A stretch of DNA of 9,430 bases from Bacteroidota bacterium (GTDB lineage Bacteria; Bacteroidota; Bacteroidia; UBA8524). Within the stretch, counting starts at the first letter, position 1, and each line of letters opens with the position of its first letter. The stretch covers positions 11,628 through 21,057 of the forward strand of contig DQHT01000049.1 in NCBI GenBank assembly GCA_003531115.1, written 5' to 3'. Shown one piece after another: positions 1 to 6,850 of this stretch. A program made the position numbers and the translations under genes. Below the pieces are notes generated by a model. The model ran no database searches. It was not told the DNA's origin and worked only from the letters and a program-made list of their open reading frames with translations.

Positions 1-1108
1 GCCCGCCACCCACAAACGCAGAAACGGCATTGCCGGCAATTATACCTCCGATAATGCCAAGAATTCCTCCAACCTGACAAATGGTGATGGCTTCGATAAG
101 GAACTGGGTCATGATAACCTTTGGAGTGGCTCCGAGAGCCTTTCGTGTTCCGATCTCCCGGGTACGCTCGGTAACAGAAACCAGCATAATATTAAGAAGC
201 CCGATTGCTGCACCAAGCAGGGTAATAAAAGCAATTACCGTGGCAGCTATGGTGAGGAAGCGGAGATTATCGATCAGGTCATTAGCCAGACTGTCGCTTT
301 TGATGATTTCAAAGTTCGTTTCATCGCTCACCCGGTGTTTGCGTATGACACGCATGAGCACCGTGGCCTCGCCAATAGCGGATTCCAGCAATTCGGGACT
401 CGCAACTCCAACATTAACAGCGTAGGAGGTAGAGGATTTCAGGTACTTTTCTTTGGCAACACTCACGGGAATACAAACCATCCTGTCGGTTCCTGCTCCA
501 ATGGAACTACCTTTCGACTTTAATATTCCCACCACCCGGTAGGCAGAAGAGCCCACAAGCACATTTTTGCCAATAGGATCGGTTTTTTTGAACAGCCGCT
601 CAGCCACATCACTTCCGAGCAACACGAAATTATTGTTCAGTTTGATATCGCTTCCACTGAAATTCCTTCCCTTTTCAATACTATGCCCGGCTACATCCAG
701 ATAATTTTCATCGACACCGATCACGCTGATATTCGGGTCTGTTTTTTCGGAACCGAAACGTACAGTCGAGGTTTCTGCAGCATCGGCATGGATACTGACT
801 ATGGCCGGATACGAATATTCTCTTTTGAACTGAAGGGCTTCACGATAAAGAATAGGGGTATTTTCTGCTTTTAAGCGTCGTCTCCCTCCACCAAAATGCA
901 CATTGCCTTCGCGGTCAATTAGGGTAAATGAGTTGGCACCGATCTCTGAAAATTTTTGATTGATGGAACTTTTTATCCCATCGACCGAGGTAAGCACCCC
1001 CACAAGAGCAACAATACCCAGAGCAATGATCAGACTTGTTATGATGGAACGAACCAGATTGGCCCGTATTGAGTCAAGCGCGATGAGTAAGTGTTCCCTT
1101 AATTTCAC
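1..1108 (-). CDS. MacB/FtsX-type ABC transporter permease (C-terminus cut by the window edge)
   Basis: This is the membrane subunit of an ABC transporter of the MacB/LolC/FtsX superfamily, which works with a separate ATPase at the inner membrane. The frame is open from a GTG at 1108 to the window edge, giving 369 codons; the last part of the protein is outside. An in-frame TAG lies four codons upstream of the GTG, so GTG is the first usable start, and the N-terminus (KLREHLLIALDSIRANLVRS) fits the family well. A first membrane helix is at about residues 18-38. A large extracytoplasmic MacB-PCD-like domain spans about 40-280. A second helix is at about 281-310, followed at once by the family motif EIGTRKALGA (about 316-325), and a third helix lies near 333-362. 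The fourth helix expected for a single-FtsX-domain permease should lie beyond the edge. No ATPase gene is visible, so the substrate (lipoprotein, lipid, peptide or drug) cannot be assigned. It lies 70 bases downstream of the IscA-like gene on the same strand. Confidence 0.9.
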   Translation of the reverse strand, partial: MKLREHLLIALDSIRANLVRSIITSLIIALGIVALVGVLTSVDGIKSSINQKFSEIGANSFTLIDREGNVHFGGGRRRLKAENTPILYREALQFKREYSYPAIVSIHADAAETSTVRFGSEKTDPNISVIGVDENYLDVAGHSIEKGRNFSGSDIKLNNNFVLLGSDVAERLFKKTDPIGKNVLVGSSAYRVVGILKSKGSSIGAGTDRMVCIPVSVAKEKYLKSSTSYAVNVGVASPELLESAIGEATVLMRVIRKHRVSDETNFEIIKSDSLANDLIDNLRFLTIAATVIAFITLLGAAIGLLNIMLVSVTERTREIGTRKALGATPKVIMTQFLIEAITICQVGGILGIIGGIIAGNAVSAFVGGG

Positions 1109-1178
1109 CTTACAATGCTAAATGAAATAATCGCCAATCCGTATAGCTTTCGGCCACCGCTTAGGAATTATCGGTGAA

Positions 1179-1469
1179 TCATCCCTGAAACACAAATCCC
1201 CGACTGCTGCCCTCTTCGATATAGTCAACTTCCATACCCGCCACATAGAGGCTTTCTCCTTTTCGTATGATGATATGGATATCCTCCACCACAAATTCTT
1301 CATCGCCTTCCTTTTTCTGATCGAAACCAAGGAGCTTTTCCACCACCATGCAGCCTTTTCCTCCCTTGACCCCAATACGGAGGTAAGTTTCTTCGTTGAG
1401 GTTCATGGAGGAACGCAATTGGCGTATCTGAGCTAAGGCACGTTGACTAATTCTTACCGGAATGGACAT
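1179..1469 (-). CDS. HesB/IscA-like iron-sulfur assembly family protein with one cysteine
   Basis: A 96-residue protein whose whole length fits the HesB/IscA (A-type carrier) fold. It has an opening beta/alpha segment (VRISQRALAQIRQL, from residue 5), the core strand LRIGVKGGKGC (residues 30-40), the LLGFD turn, the IRKGE strand and AGMEVDYIEE near the end. Canonical IscA-type carriers hold iron or an Fe-S cluster with three cysteines, one in the GG.C loop and two in a C-terminal CxC. Here only the loop cysteine, Cys40, is present, and the protein ends at RGFVFQG before any CxC. No other reading frame beyond the stop restores one. It could therefore be a divergent carrier that uses other ligands or a dimer site, or a family member with another role. 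The ATG at 1469 is well supported by the alignment to the family N-terminus. The gene is divergent from the membrane protein gene at 1551 and lies upstream of the permease gene on its own strand, possibly co-transcribed with it. Confidence 0.82.
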   Translation of the reverse strand: MSIPVRISQRALAQIRQLRSSMNLNEETYLRIGVKGGKGCMVVEKLLGFDQKKEGDEEFVVEDIHIIIRKGESLYVAGMEVDYIEEGSSRGFVFQG

Positions 1470-1476
1470 TATGATG

Positions 1477-1484
1477 CAAATTTA
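1477..1484 (-). promoter_or_regulatory. Possible -7 promoter element of the IscA-like gene
   Basis: On the minus strand the bases read TAAATTTG, a full match to the Bacteroidota -7 consensus TAnnTTTG. It sits only 7 bases before the ATG at 1469, so the transcript would be nearly leaderless. I see no clear TTTG-type -33 element at the usual distance upstream. That makes this a candidate only. Confidence 0.3.
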
Positions 1485-1507
1485 AACATTAATCCGCCGC
1501 CTTTTTG

Positions 1508-1515
1508 TTCATTTG
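1508..1515 (+). promoter_or_regulatory. Possible -7 promoter element of the DUF-mutA-mutB-meaB cluster
   Basis: The bases TTCATTTG match seven of the eight positions of TAnnTTTG and are followed by CA, as is common in Bacteroidota promoters. A start point a few bases downstream would give a leader of roughly 30 bases to the ATG at 1551. No convincing -33 element is visible. If this is the true promoter, it argues against the longer reading of the downstream gene that begins at 1443. Confidence 0.3.
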
Positions 1516-1550
1516 CAGAAGCGATATCTCACACGTTAAATCAGGATTTT

Positions 1551-2084
1551 ATGGAATGGATGAATTTTGTTCTTGAAATTTTCAAATTGACCTTACCGGC
1601 ACTGGCTGTTTTTTTGGTAACGTATTATGTACTCAAGCAGTTTTTTGATAATGAATATCAAAAGCGTTTGGTCGATCAAAAGAAAGAAAGTGTTGGACTG
1701 ATCACCCCGGCAAAAATGCAGGCCTATGAAAGGATGATCCTCTATCTCGAAAGGATCAACCCCAGCGTACTTTTGGTGCGCTTAACCACGGCCAACCAAA
1801 CAGCGGCCCAGCTTAAAACCGAACTGCTGCATGCCATCAATGATGAGTTTAACCACAATATTGCTCAACAGCTTTATCTATCGCCTCAGGCCTGGAAACT
1901 GATCCGCATCGTCAAAGAACAATTGCTGCAGATCGTTCACCAGTGCTATCACGATATCGATGCCGACGCCCCGGCCGTTGACCTGAGCCGCGCCATTCTC
2001 GATAATATGATCCGGAATGAAGAAGTGCCTACCGACAAGGCCATCGATTTTCTTAAAAAGGAGTTTAAACTGATCTTTGATTAA
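1551..2084 (+). CDS. Conserved Bacteroidota one-helix membrane protein of unknown function (DUF7935-like)
   Basis: A 177-residue protein with one strong membrane helix near the N-terminus (about residues 8-28, IFKLTLPALAVFLVTYYVL), then a basic, charged stretch (FFDNEYQKRLVDQKKES). A cytosolic helical domain follows, with MQAYERMILYLERINP at 56-71, NDEFNHNIAQQLYLSPQAW at 97-115 and a helical C-terminus ending DFLKKEFKLIFD. From memory this resembles a Bacteroidota family catalogued as DUF7935, often seen beside methylmalonyl-CoA mutase genes; the family name is recalled, not checked. I see no catalytic motif. The frame is open back to an ATG at 1443, but that start would overlap the divergent IscA-like gene and add 36 residues of low-complexity, non-membrane sequence. 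The ATG at 1551, with the hydrophobic helix right after it, is preferred. The gene ends 12 bases before mutA and is in the same frame, so it is likely the first gene of the operon. Confidence 0.8.
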   Translation: MEWMNFVLEIFKLTLPALAVFLVTYYVLKQFFDNEYQKRLVDQKKESVGLITPAKMQAYERMILYLERINPSVLLVRLTTANQTAAQLKTELLHAINDEFNHNIAQQLYLSPQAWKLIRIVKEQLLQIVHQCYHDIDADAPAVDLSRAILDNMIRNEEVPTDKAIDFLKKEFKLIFD

Positions 2085-2096
2085 GCATTCAGCGTT

Positions 2097-3269
2097 TTGA
2101 GCGAACAAGTGGAACAGGATACCTATGCAGCATGGACGGAACGTGCCGCCAAAGAATTAAAGGGAAAACCTCTGGATAGCCTTAATTGGGTAAGCTCCGG
2201 CGGACTTCAACTTAAACCCTATTATAGTGCCGAAGAGCAGAAACGCCGTTATCCGGTTTTGAATACCCGTACTCAGAACGAGTGGGATGTATTTGAAGCG
2301 ATAGAAGTACATACAGCCAAAGAAGCCAATCTTCAGGCACACCGGGCATTGGCGGGAGGAGCTACCGGACTTCAGTTTGTATGGGACAATGCACTACCTG
2401 AAGAAATCCCGCAGCTTCTCGCCGGCATCGAACTTCCTTTTATTCAAAGCGGGTTTTGTATTCCATTAAACGCCTATATCCCATTCGCGGAGTCATTGGC
2501 GAAATGGATAGCTATACAGGGCTATGTCCCATCATCCTGCAAAGGCTATCTGACTATCCTTATAAAGGAGTTCAATTCCGGACCCGAACTTTCAAAAACA
2601 TTAGAAGCCTGGATCCTTGCCCAAAATGAGGCACATAAACGTTTGCCGGGATATCGTAGCCGGGTTATTGATGGCGCCTTATTTGGAAACGCCGGACTGG
2701 CAGCCCATCAGGAATTGGGACTCATTTTGGCCTGGTACCAGCTCGCTCTGGAACAAGGCAATCCAAATCAGGAATGGCAAGTCAACCTGAGCTTCGGTCC
2801 TGAGTTTTATACCGAATTATGCAAATTCAGGATCATCGCACACCTGTGCAGTCTGGTAGGTGAAAAATATGGATCTGATTATCTTCCATACCTGTTCGGG
2901 TCGGCGAGTGATGTCTGCCTGAACGACCAGGACCGCTATACCAATCTGTTACGGCTAAGCACCTCCGCCATGTCGGCAGTAATGGGGGGAGCTAACGGAC
3001 TACTACTCAAAAACTTTAGCCATCATCCGGATGATGCAAAAGAATTTGTCGCCCGAATCACACGCAATTGCCAATTGGTGCTTCAGCACGAAAGCAAAAT
3101 AGGCAAGGCCCAGGATCCGGCATCCGGAGCTTATTTTTTTGAAGAAATGAGTTTTCAACTTGCCGGACAAGCCTGGGACAGTTTTCTTGGGATCAATAAA
3201 GAGGGCGGACTTCTAAACTATTTACGCTCGGATGCTTTTGCTGAAATAAAAGGAGGAACTGGGAGATGA
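2097..3269 (+). CDS. mutA: Methylmalonyl-CoA mutase small (beta) subunit, short form
   Basis: The non-catalytic partner of MutB in the heterodimeric adenosylcobalamin-dependent mutase that interconverts (R)-methylmalonyl-CoA and succinyl-CoA in the cytosol. The 390 residues contain the N-terminal arm ([21 protein letters not shown], from about 11) and the TIM-barrel domain. The segment at 276-304 ([11 protein letters not shown]...[10 protein letters not shown]) runs parallel to MutB residues 308-336. [12 protein letters not shown] at 340-351 marks the barrel end. Classical small subunits are over 600 residues and carry a degenerate cobalamin-domain-like C-terminus; this one stops at GGTGR soon after the barrel, with no DxHxxG motif. 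Short forms of roughly 450 residues are known in Bacteroidota as far as I recall, and this one is shorter still. No in-frame ATG exists near the front. The candidates are TTG at 2097, which I chose for keeping the most N-terminal arm, and GTG at 2109. The stop overlaps the mutB start by 4 bases (ATGA). Confidence 0.9.
   Translation: MSEQVEQDTYAAWTERAAKELKGKPLDSLNWVSSGGLQLKPYYSAEEQKRRYPVLNTRTQNEWDVFEAIEVHTAKEANLQAHRALAGGATGLQFVWDNALPEEIPQLLAGIELPFIQSGFCIPLNAYIPFAESLAKWIAIQGYVPSSCKGYLTILIKEFNSGPELSKTLEAWILAQNEAHKRLPGYRSRVIDGALFGNAGLAAHQELGLILAWYQLALEQGNPNQEWQVNLSFGPEFYTELCKFRIIAHLCSLVGEKYGSDYLPYLFGSASDVCLNDQDRYTNLLRLSTSAMSAVMGGANGLLLKNFSHHPDDAKEFVARITRNCQLVLQHESKIGKAQDPASGAYFFEEMSFQLAGQAWDSFLGINKEGGLLNYLRSDAFAEIKGGTGR
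3251..3256 (+). promoter_or_regulatory. Shine-Dalgarno-like sequence before mutB
   Basis: AGGAGG lies 9 bases before the mutB ATG at 3266, inside the last codons of mutA. It is the only strong Shine-Dalgarno match close to a start in this window; mutA, meaB and dnaA have none. It could strengthen reinitiation at the ATGA overlap. It may also be a chance result of the Lys-Gly-Gly codons at the MutA C-terminus. Confidence 0.45.
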
Positions 3270-5338
3270 AGAAAATATTTAGCCAGGCTGACCTGAAATT
3301 TGATAGCCGCGAGAGGACGAAAAATGACAATCGCCAGACCGGAGCCTATCCCCATTTGCTCTCAGGAGCAGGAGCACCGCCGTATTTACGTGGACCTTAT
3401 GCCACGATGTATACCATACGTCCCTGGACCATTCGCCAGTATGCCGGATTTTCTACCGCTGAAGATTCAAATGCCTTTTACCGCAGAAACCTGGCTGCCG
3501 GGCAAAAGGGACTTTCCGTTGCCTTTGACCTGGCCACCCACAGGGGCTATGATTCGGACCATGAGCGCGTTTCAGGAGATGTGGGTAAAGCCGGTGTAGC
3601 CATTGATTCGGTGGAGGACATGAAGATCCTTTTTGATCAGATCCCCCTGAATGAAATGTCGGTTTCCATGACCATGAATGGCGCCGTTTTGCCCATCATG
3701 GCCTTTTATATTGTAGCAGCGGAAGAACAGGGCGTAAAACCTCAAGACCTGACAGGCACCATACAAAATGATATCCTCAAGGAGTTTATGGTGCGGAACA
3801 CCTATATCTATCCGCCTGAACCTTCCATGCGCATCATTGCCGATATTTTCGAATACAGCTCGCGCTACATGCCCAAGTTCAACAGCATCTCCATATCCGG
3901 TTACCATATGCACGAGGCAGGTGCCACGGCCGAGATCGAACTGGCCTATACCCTGGCCGACGGACTCGAATACCTGCGCAAGGGAATTGAAGCCGGATTG
4001 GACATCGATGCCTTTGCTCCACGTTTATCCTTCTTTTGGGCCATTGGTATGGATCATTTTATGGAAATCGCCAAAATGCGTGCGGGGCGGGTATTGTGGT
4101 CGGAGTTGGTGAGTCGTTTCCACCCGAAAAACCCGAAATCACTTGCACTACGGACCCATTGCCAGACCTCGGGTTACAGTTTGACCGAACAAGACCCCTT
4201 TAATAACATTACACGCACCTGTGTGGAAGCACTTGCTGCTGTTTTTGGGGGTACACAGAGCCTTCATACCAATGCACTCGATGAGGCTATCGCCCTGCCA
4301 ACCGATTTTTCGGCCCGCATTGCCCGGAATACCCAGATCTATTTGCAACAGGAAACAGGTATCACCCGTGAAGTTGATCCCTGGGGAGGGTCGGACCATA
4401 TCGAACAACTCACTGCCGACCTCATTGCCCGTGCACGTATCCTCATCGATGAGGTAGAAGAACTTGGCGGTATGACCAAGGCCATCGAAACAGGTCTTCC
4501 CAAAATGCGTATCGAAGAAGCGGCGGCCATTAAACAGGCCCGTATCGATGCCCAAAAGGAAATTATTGTCGGGGTAAACCGTTATCAGGTCGATGAAGAC
4601 TCCGGACTGGAAATTCTCGAAGTGGATAATACAAAAGTGCGTGAGGGTCAGATCAGGCGGCTCAATAAAATGAAGGAGACACGCGACGAAGCGGCAGTAC
4701 AAAAAGCACTGAAAGCCATAGAAGAAGCTGCACGAGGAGAAGGTAATTTGATGGAAGCGGCCATTGTTGCAGCACGTCTCCGGGCCAGTCTGGGTGAAAT
4801 ATCCCTGGCTATGGAAAAGGTCTTCGGACGTTATCAGGCTAGTATCCGCTCGATTTCAGGCGTATATTCTAAAGAAATTCACATGGATGAACATTTTCTG
4901 GAAGCAAGGGCCAAATCCGATGCCTTTGAAATGCAGGAAGGCCGCAGACCCAGGATCATGGTGGCGAAAATGGGACAAGATGGTCACGACCGGGGCGCCA
5001 AAGTAATCGCCACCAGCTTTGCCGACCTGGGTTTTGATGTGGATATTGGTCCGCTCTTCCAAACCCCTGCCGAAGCAGCCATGCAAGCCGTAGAAAATGA
5101 TGTGGATATACTTGGCGTGAGCAGTCTGGCAGCCGGACACAAAACTCTGGTTCCTGAGCTTATCGGGCAGCTGAAAAAGTTGGGAAGAGAAGATATGATG
5201 GTGGTGGTAGGAGGTGTGATCCCTCAACAGGATTACCCCTTTTTGTTTGAGCAGGGCGTGCGCTTTGTTTTTGGTCCCGGAACCGTTATCGCGACCGCAG
5301 CTTCTAAAATATTGGATGAATTGATGCACAAAAAGTGA
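3266..5338 (+). CDS. mutB: Methylmalonyl-CoA mutase large (catalytic alpha) subunit
   Basis: The catalytic subunit of the cobalamin-dependent mutase that links propionyl-CoA and succinyl-CoA metabolism. At 690 residues it is close to the usual length of just over 700. The N-terminal TIM barrel binds the substrate: [18 protein letters not shown] (47-64), [10 protein letters not shown] (175-184) and [11 protein letters not shown] (210-220). Tyr59, Arg177 and His214 each lie 30 residues before the Propionibacterium Tyr89, Arg207 and His244, a constant offset that supports intact substrate binding. A helical linker spans about 400-550. The C-terminal cobalamin domain carries DGHDRG (572-577), with His574 as the expected lower axial cobalt ligand. 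The rest of the base-off signature follows: SSL at 619-621 and GG at 649-650. The gene overlaps mutA by 4 bases at its start and meaB by 4 bases at its end, so translational coupling is likely. I see no frameshift or missing key residue. Confidence 0.98.
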   Translation: MKKIFSQADLKFDSRERTKNDNRQTGAYPHLLSGAGAPPYLRGPYATMYTIRPWTIRQYAGFSTAEDSNAFYRRNLAAGQKGLSVAFDLATHRGYDSDHERVSGDVGKAGVAIDSVEDMKILFDQIPLNEMSVSMTMNGAVLPIMAFYIVAAEEQGVKPQDLTGTIQNDILKEFMVRNTYIYPPEPSMRIIADIFEYSSRYMPKFNSISISGYHMHEAGATAEIELAYTLADGLEYLRKGIEAGLDIDAFAPRLSFFWAIGMDHFMEIAKMRAGRVLWSELVSRFHPKNPKSLALRTHCQTSGYSLTEQDPFNNITRTCVEALAAVFGGTQSLHTNALDEAIALPTDFSARIARNTQIYLQQETGITREVDPWGGSDHIEQLTADLIARARILIDEVEELGGMTKAIETGLPKMRIEEAAAIKQARIDAQKEIIVGVNRYQVDEDSGLEILEVDNTKVREGQIRRLNKMKETRDEAAVQKALKAIEEAARGEGNLMEAAIVAARLRASLGEISLAMEKVFGRYQASIRSISGVYSKEIHMDEHFLEARAKSDAFEMQEGRRPRIMVAKMGQDGHDRGAKVIATSFADLGFDVDIGPLFQTPAEAAMQAVENDVDILGVSSLAAGHKTLVPELIGQLKKLGREDMMVVVGGVIPQQDYPFLFEQGVRFVFGPGTVIATAASKILDELMHKK

Positions 5339-6318
5339 ATAAGCGACTGAGCATAACACAATATCGGGATGGCCTTTTACAGGGCGACCGGGTTATACTC
5401 GCCAAAGCGATCACGCTGGTCGAAAGCAAATTAGCTTCCGATCAGGAGCTGGCAGAAGGTCTGCTCACAGAAATTATTGCCCATACAGGTAAGTCATTTC
5501 GTGTTGGTATAAGCGGAGTTCCCGGAGTCGGGAAAAGCACGTTCATAGAAGCCTTTGGCAGTTTCCTTTGTGAAAAGGGGCACAAAGTAGCCGTTCTGGC
5601 CGTTGACCCAAGCTCGACCCTGAGCAAAGGCAGTATTTTGGGTGATAAAACAAGGATGAATGCCCTGTCGGTGAACCCATTGGCTTTTATTCGTCCCAGC
5701 GCCACGGGAGGCACCCTGGGCGGGGTAACATCCAAAACCAGAGAAAGTATTTTATTGTGTGAAGCGGCCGGTTATACGCACATTCTTGTTGAGACGGTGG
5801 GAGTGGGGCAAAGTGAAACCCTGGTGAGGGAGATGGTCGATTTTTTCATCCTGCTTATGCTTGCTGGTGCCGGAGATGAATTGCAGGGCATCAAAAGAGG
5901 GATTATGGAGATCTGCGACGGTCTGTTGATCAATAAAGCGGATGGAGAGAATAAAAAGGCTGCTATGCGTGCTGCCGCCGATTACCGCAATGCCCTGCAT
6001 ATGTACCGCGAACATGAGTCGGGCTGGACGACGCAGGTTCAGACCATTTCTTCCCTGGACCAGTCAGGTATGGATGCAGTATATACCATGCTTTTAGACT
6101 ATGAAAAGCTGGTGAAACAAAATGGCTTTTTCGAAAAGAACAGGCATGAACAAAATATCGCCTGGTTGATGGAACTGATCCGGAATGAATTGTTGAGCGA
6201 TTTTCAGAATTTCCAGCAGGCAAGTCCCGTATGGAAAAAAGAAACCGAATCGCTCAAATTGGGGATAAGTCCGGTCAGGACCGTGTTCCAAAACATCATC
6301 AGGGCCTATAAAAAATAA
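5335..6318 (+). CDS. meaB: MeaB-type GTPase chaperone of methylmalonyl-CoA mutase
   Basis: A G3E-family P-loop GTPase (MeaB/ArgK group) that gates adenosylcobalamin transfer to the mutase and protects it from inactivation. The 327 residues match the family length. A helical N-terminal arm (1-55) is followed by the Walker [10 protein letters not shown] (61-69), the [19 protein letters not shown] segment (90-108), the switch-region ETVGVGQSE (153-161) and the guanine-specificity motif NKAD (200-203). The C-terminal helical part (about 250-327) is the expected dimerisation arm. Translation starts at GTG 5335, which overlaps the mutB stop as GTGA; the start fits the family N-terminus and no better start is near. 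Older annotations called this family ArgK, a lysine/arginine/ornithine transport kinase; the position directly after mutA and mutB favours the mutase chaperone role. No clear intrinsic terminator follows the stop. Confidence 0.96.
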   Translation: MNKRLSITQYRDGLLQGDRVILAKAITLVESKLASDQELAEGLLTEIIAHTGKSFRVGISGVPGVGKSTFIEAFGSFLCEKGHKVAVLAVDPSSTLSKGSILGDKTRMNALSVNPLAFIRPSATGGTLGGVTSKTRESILLCEAAGYTHILVETVGVGQSETLVREMVDFFILLMLAGAGDELQGIKRGIMEICDGLLINKADGENKKAAMRAAADYRNALHMYREHESGWTTQVQTISSLDQSGMDAVYTMLLDYEKLVKQNGFFEKNRHEQNIAWLMELIRNELLSDFQNFQQASPVWKKETESLKLGISPVRTVFQNIIRAYKK

Positions 6319-6421
6319 TTTTTCCACAGGAACAGGCATTTTTTTTCCTAGACTATCAGGCACTTAAACATGTGCAAGTGGAATTTTCATTTTGTTAACT
6401 TCCCTGCTCGATAGTTTTTGG

Positions 6422-6429
6422 TTTCTTTG
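6422..6429 (+). promoter_or_regulatory. Possible -7 promoter element before the metallophosphatase remnant
   Basis: The bases TTTCTTTG match seven of eight positions of TAnnTTTG and are followed by CA. A TTTG at 6391-6394 lies upstream but at 27 bases, longer than the usual -33/-7 spacing. A start point near 6435 would put an ATG (6447) about a dozen bases downstream, but that ATG opens only a 10-codon frame ending at 6479. It may be the relic promoter of the broken gene that follows. Confidence 0.3.
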
Positions 6430-6442
6430 CACCCCCTGTTGA

Positions 6443-6784
6443 AAAAATGAAGCGGATAATTCGGCGAATAAAGTGTTAGAAGTTTTTAAAGTGGAAGAAA
6501 AATACGATCTTGTAGTCTGTTTGTCGCACCTTGGGTACAAGTACTCAGGAAATAAAATATCCGATCAGGTTTTGGCTCAGAGATCAGAGCATATTGATGT
6601 GATTTTAGGCGGACATACCCACACGTTTTTAGACGAACCGGGGGAGTTCAGGAATAAGAAAGGCCATCTAGTTATCGTTAATCAGGCGGGCTGGGGTGGA
6701 ATCATGATAGGTAGGTTGGATATTAGGTGGTCGCGCAGGCGAAAGCTCGCAAACCCGCATAACACTATGTTAAAAGTTTCTTAA
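6443..6784 (+). pseudogene. 3' remnant of a UshA-like metallophosphatase/5'-nucleotidase gene
   Basis: The frame is open from just after a TGA at 6440-6442 to the TAA at 6782-6784 and matches only the last third of Bacteroidota metallophosphatases of about 300 residues. It keeps the SHLGY metal-ligand histidine (His codon 6527-6529) and the GGHTH motif (6608-6622), followed by NQAGWGG and GRLD near the end. It lacks the upstream metal-binding motifs of the calcineurin-like fold (DxH, the bridging Asp and the NHE-type Asn), so it cannot form the two-metal site alone. Resemblance to the family appears to begin at about ADNSANKVLEVF, right after the TGA; the only start is GTG at 6473, inside this homology. 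The 124 bases between meaB and 6443 show no trace of the missing front part. A deletion that removed the 5' two thirds is the simplest reading. A short expressed domain starting at the GTG is possible but less likely. Confidence 0.72.
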
Positions 6785-6850
6785 TATTCAACTGCTTTTA
6801 ATTTTTTTTATAATTTTTTTAAGAACAATTTTACGAACAGATTAGTGACT
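6785..6850 (+). promoter_or_regulatory. AT-rich leader of dnaA
   Basis: This 66-base gap is strikingly AT-rich and contains two nearly identical tracts, AATTTTTTTT at 6800-6809 and AATTTTTTT at 6812-6820, around a TATAAT-like core. It probably contains the dnaA promoter, but no full TAnnTTTG element is present, so I do not fix a start point. No Shine-Dalgarno sequence precedes the ATG at 6851. No DnaA box is seen in it. Confidence 0.35.

Noticed and set aside
81..874. Plus-strand open frames in the first kilobase
   Set aside because: They are antisense to a convincing MacB/FtsX-type permease on the minus strand and show no recognisable protein features.
1443..1550. N-terminal extension of the membrane protein gene from an ATG at 1443
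   Set aside because: It would overlap the divergent IscA-like gene and its start region, and the added 36 residues look like translated intergenic sequence. The hydrophobic N-terminal helix begins right after the ATG at 1551.
1470..2096. Cobalamin riboswitch controlling the mutase genes
   Set aside because: The upstream gap is only 81 bases and I see no B12-box-like sequence or long structured leader.
4441..4454. Perfect 14-base palindrome CCTCATCGATGAGG
   Set aside because: It lies deep inside mutB coding sequence (Leu-Ile-Asp-Glu codons), has no partner copies in the window, and is best explained as chance.
5038..5110. Two TGTGGATAT near-matches to a DnaA box (at about 5038 and 5101)
   Set aside because: Both encode Val-Asp-Ile in the cobalamin domain of mutB and are not clustered with AT-rich non-coding DNA, so they do not suggest an origin.
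6361..6380. Inverted repeat CACTT/AAGTG after meaB as a possible terminator
   Set aside because: The stem is only five bases and no T-run follows the second arm. It does not look like an intrinsic terminator.
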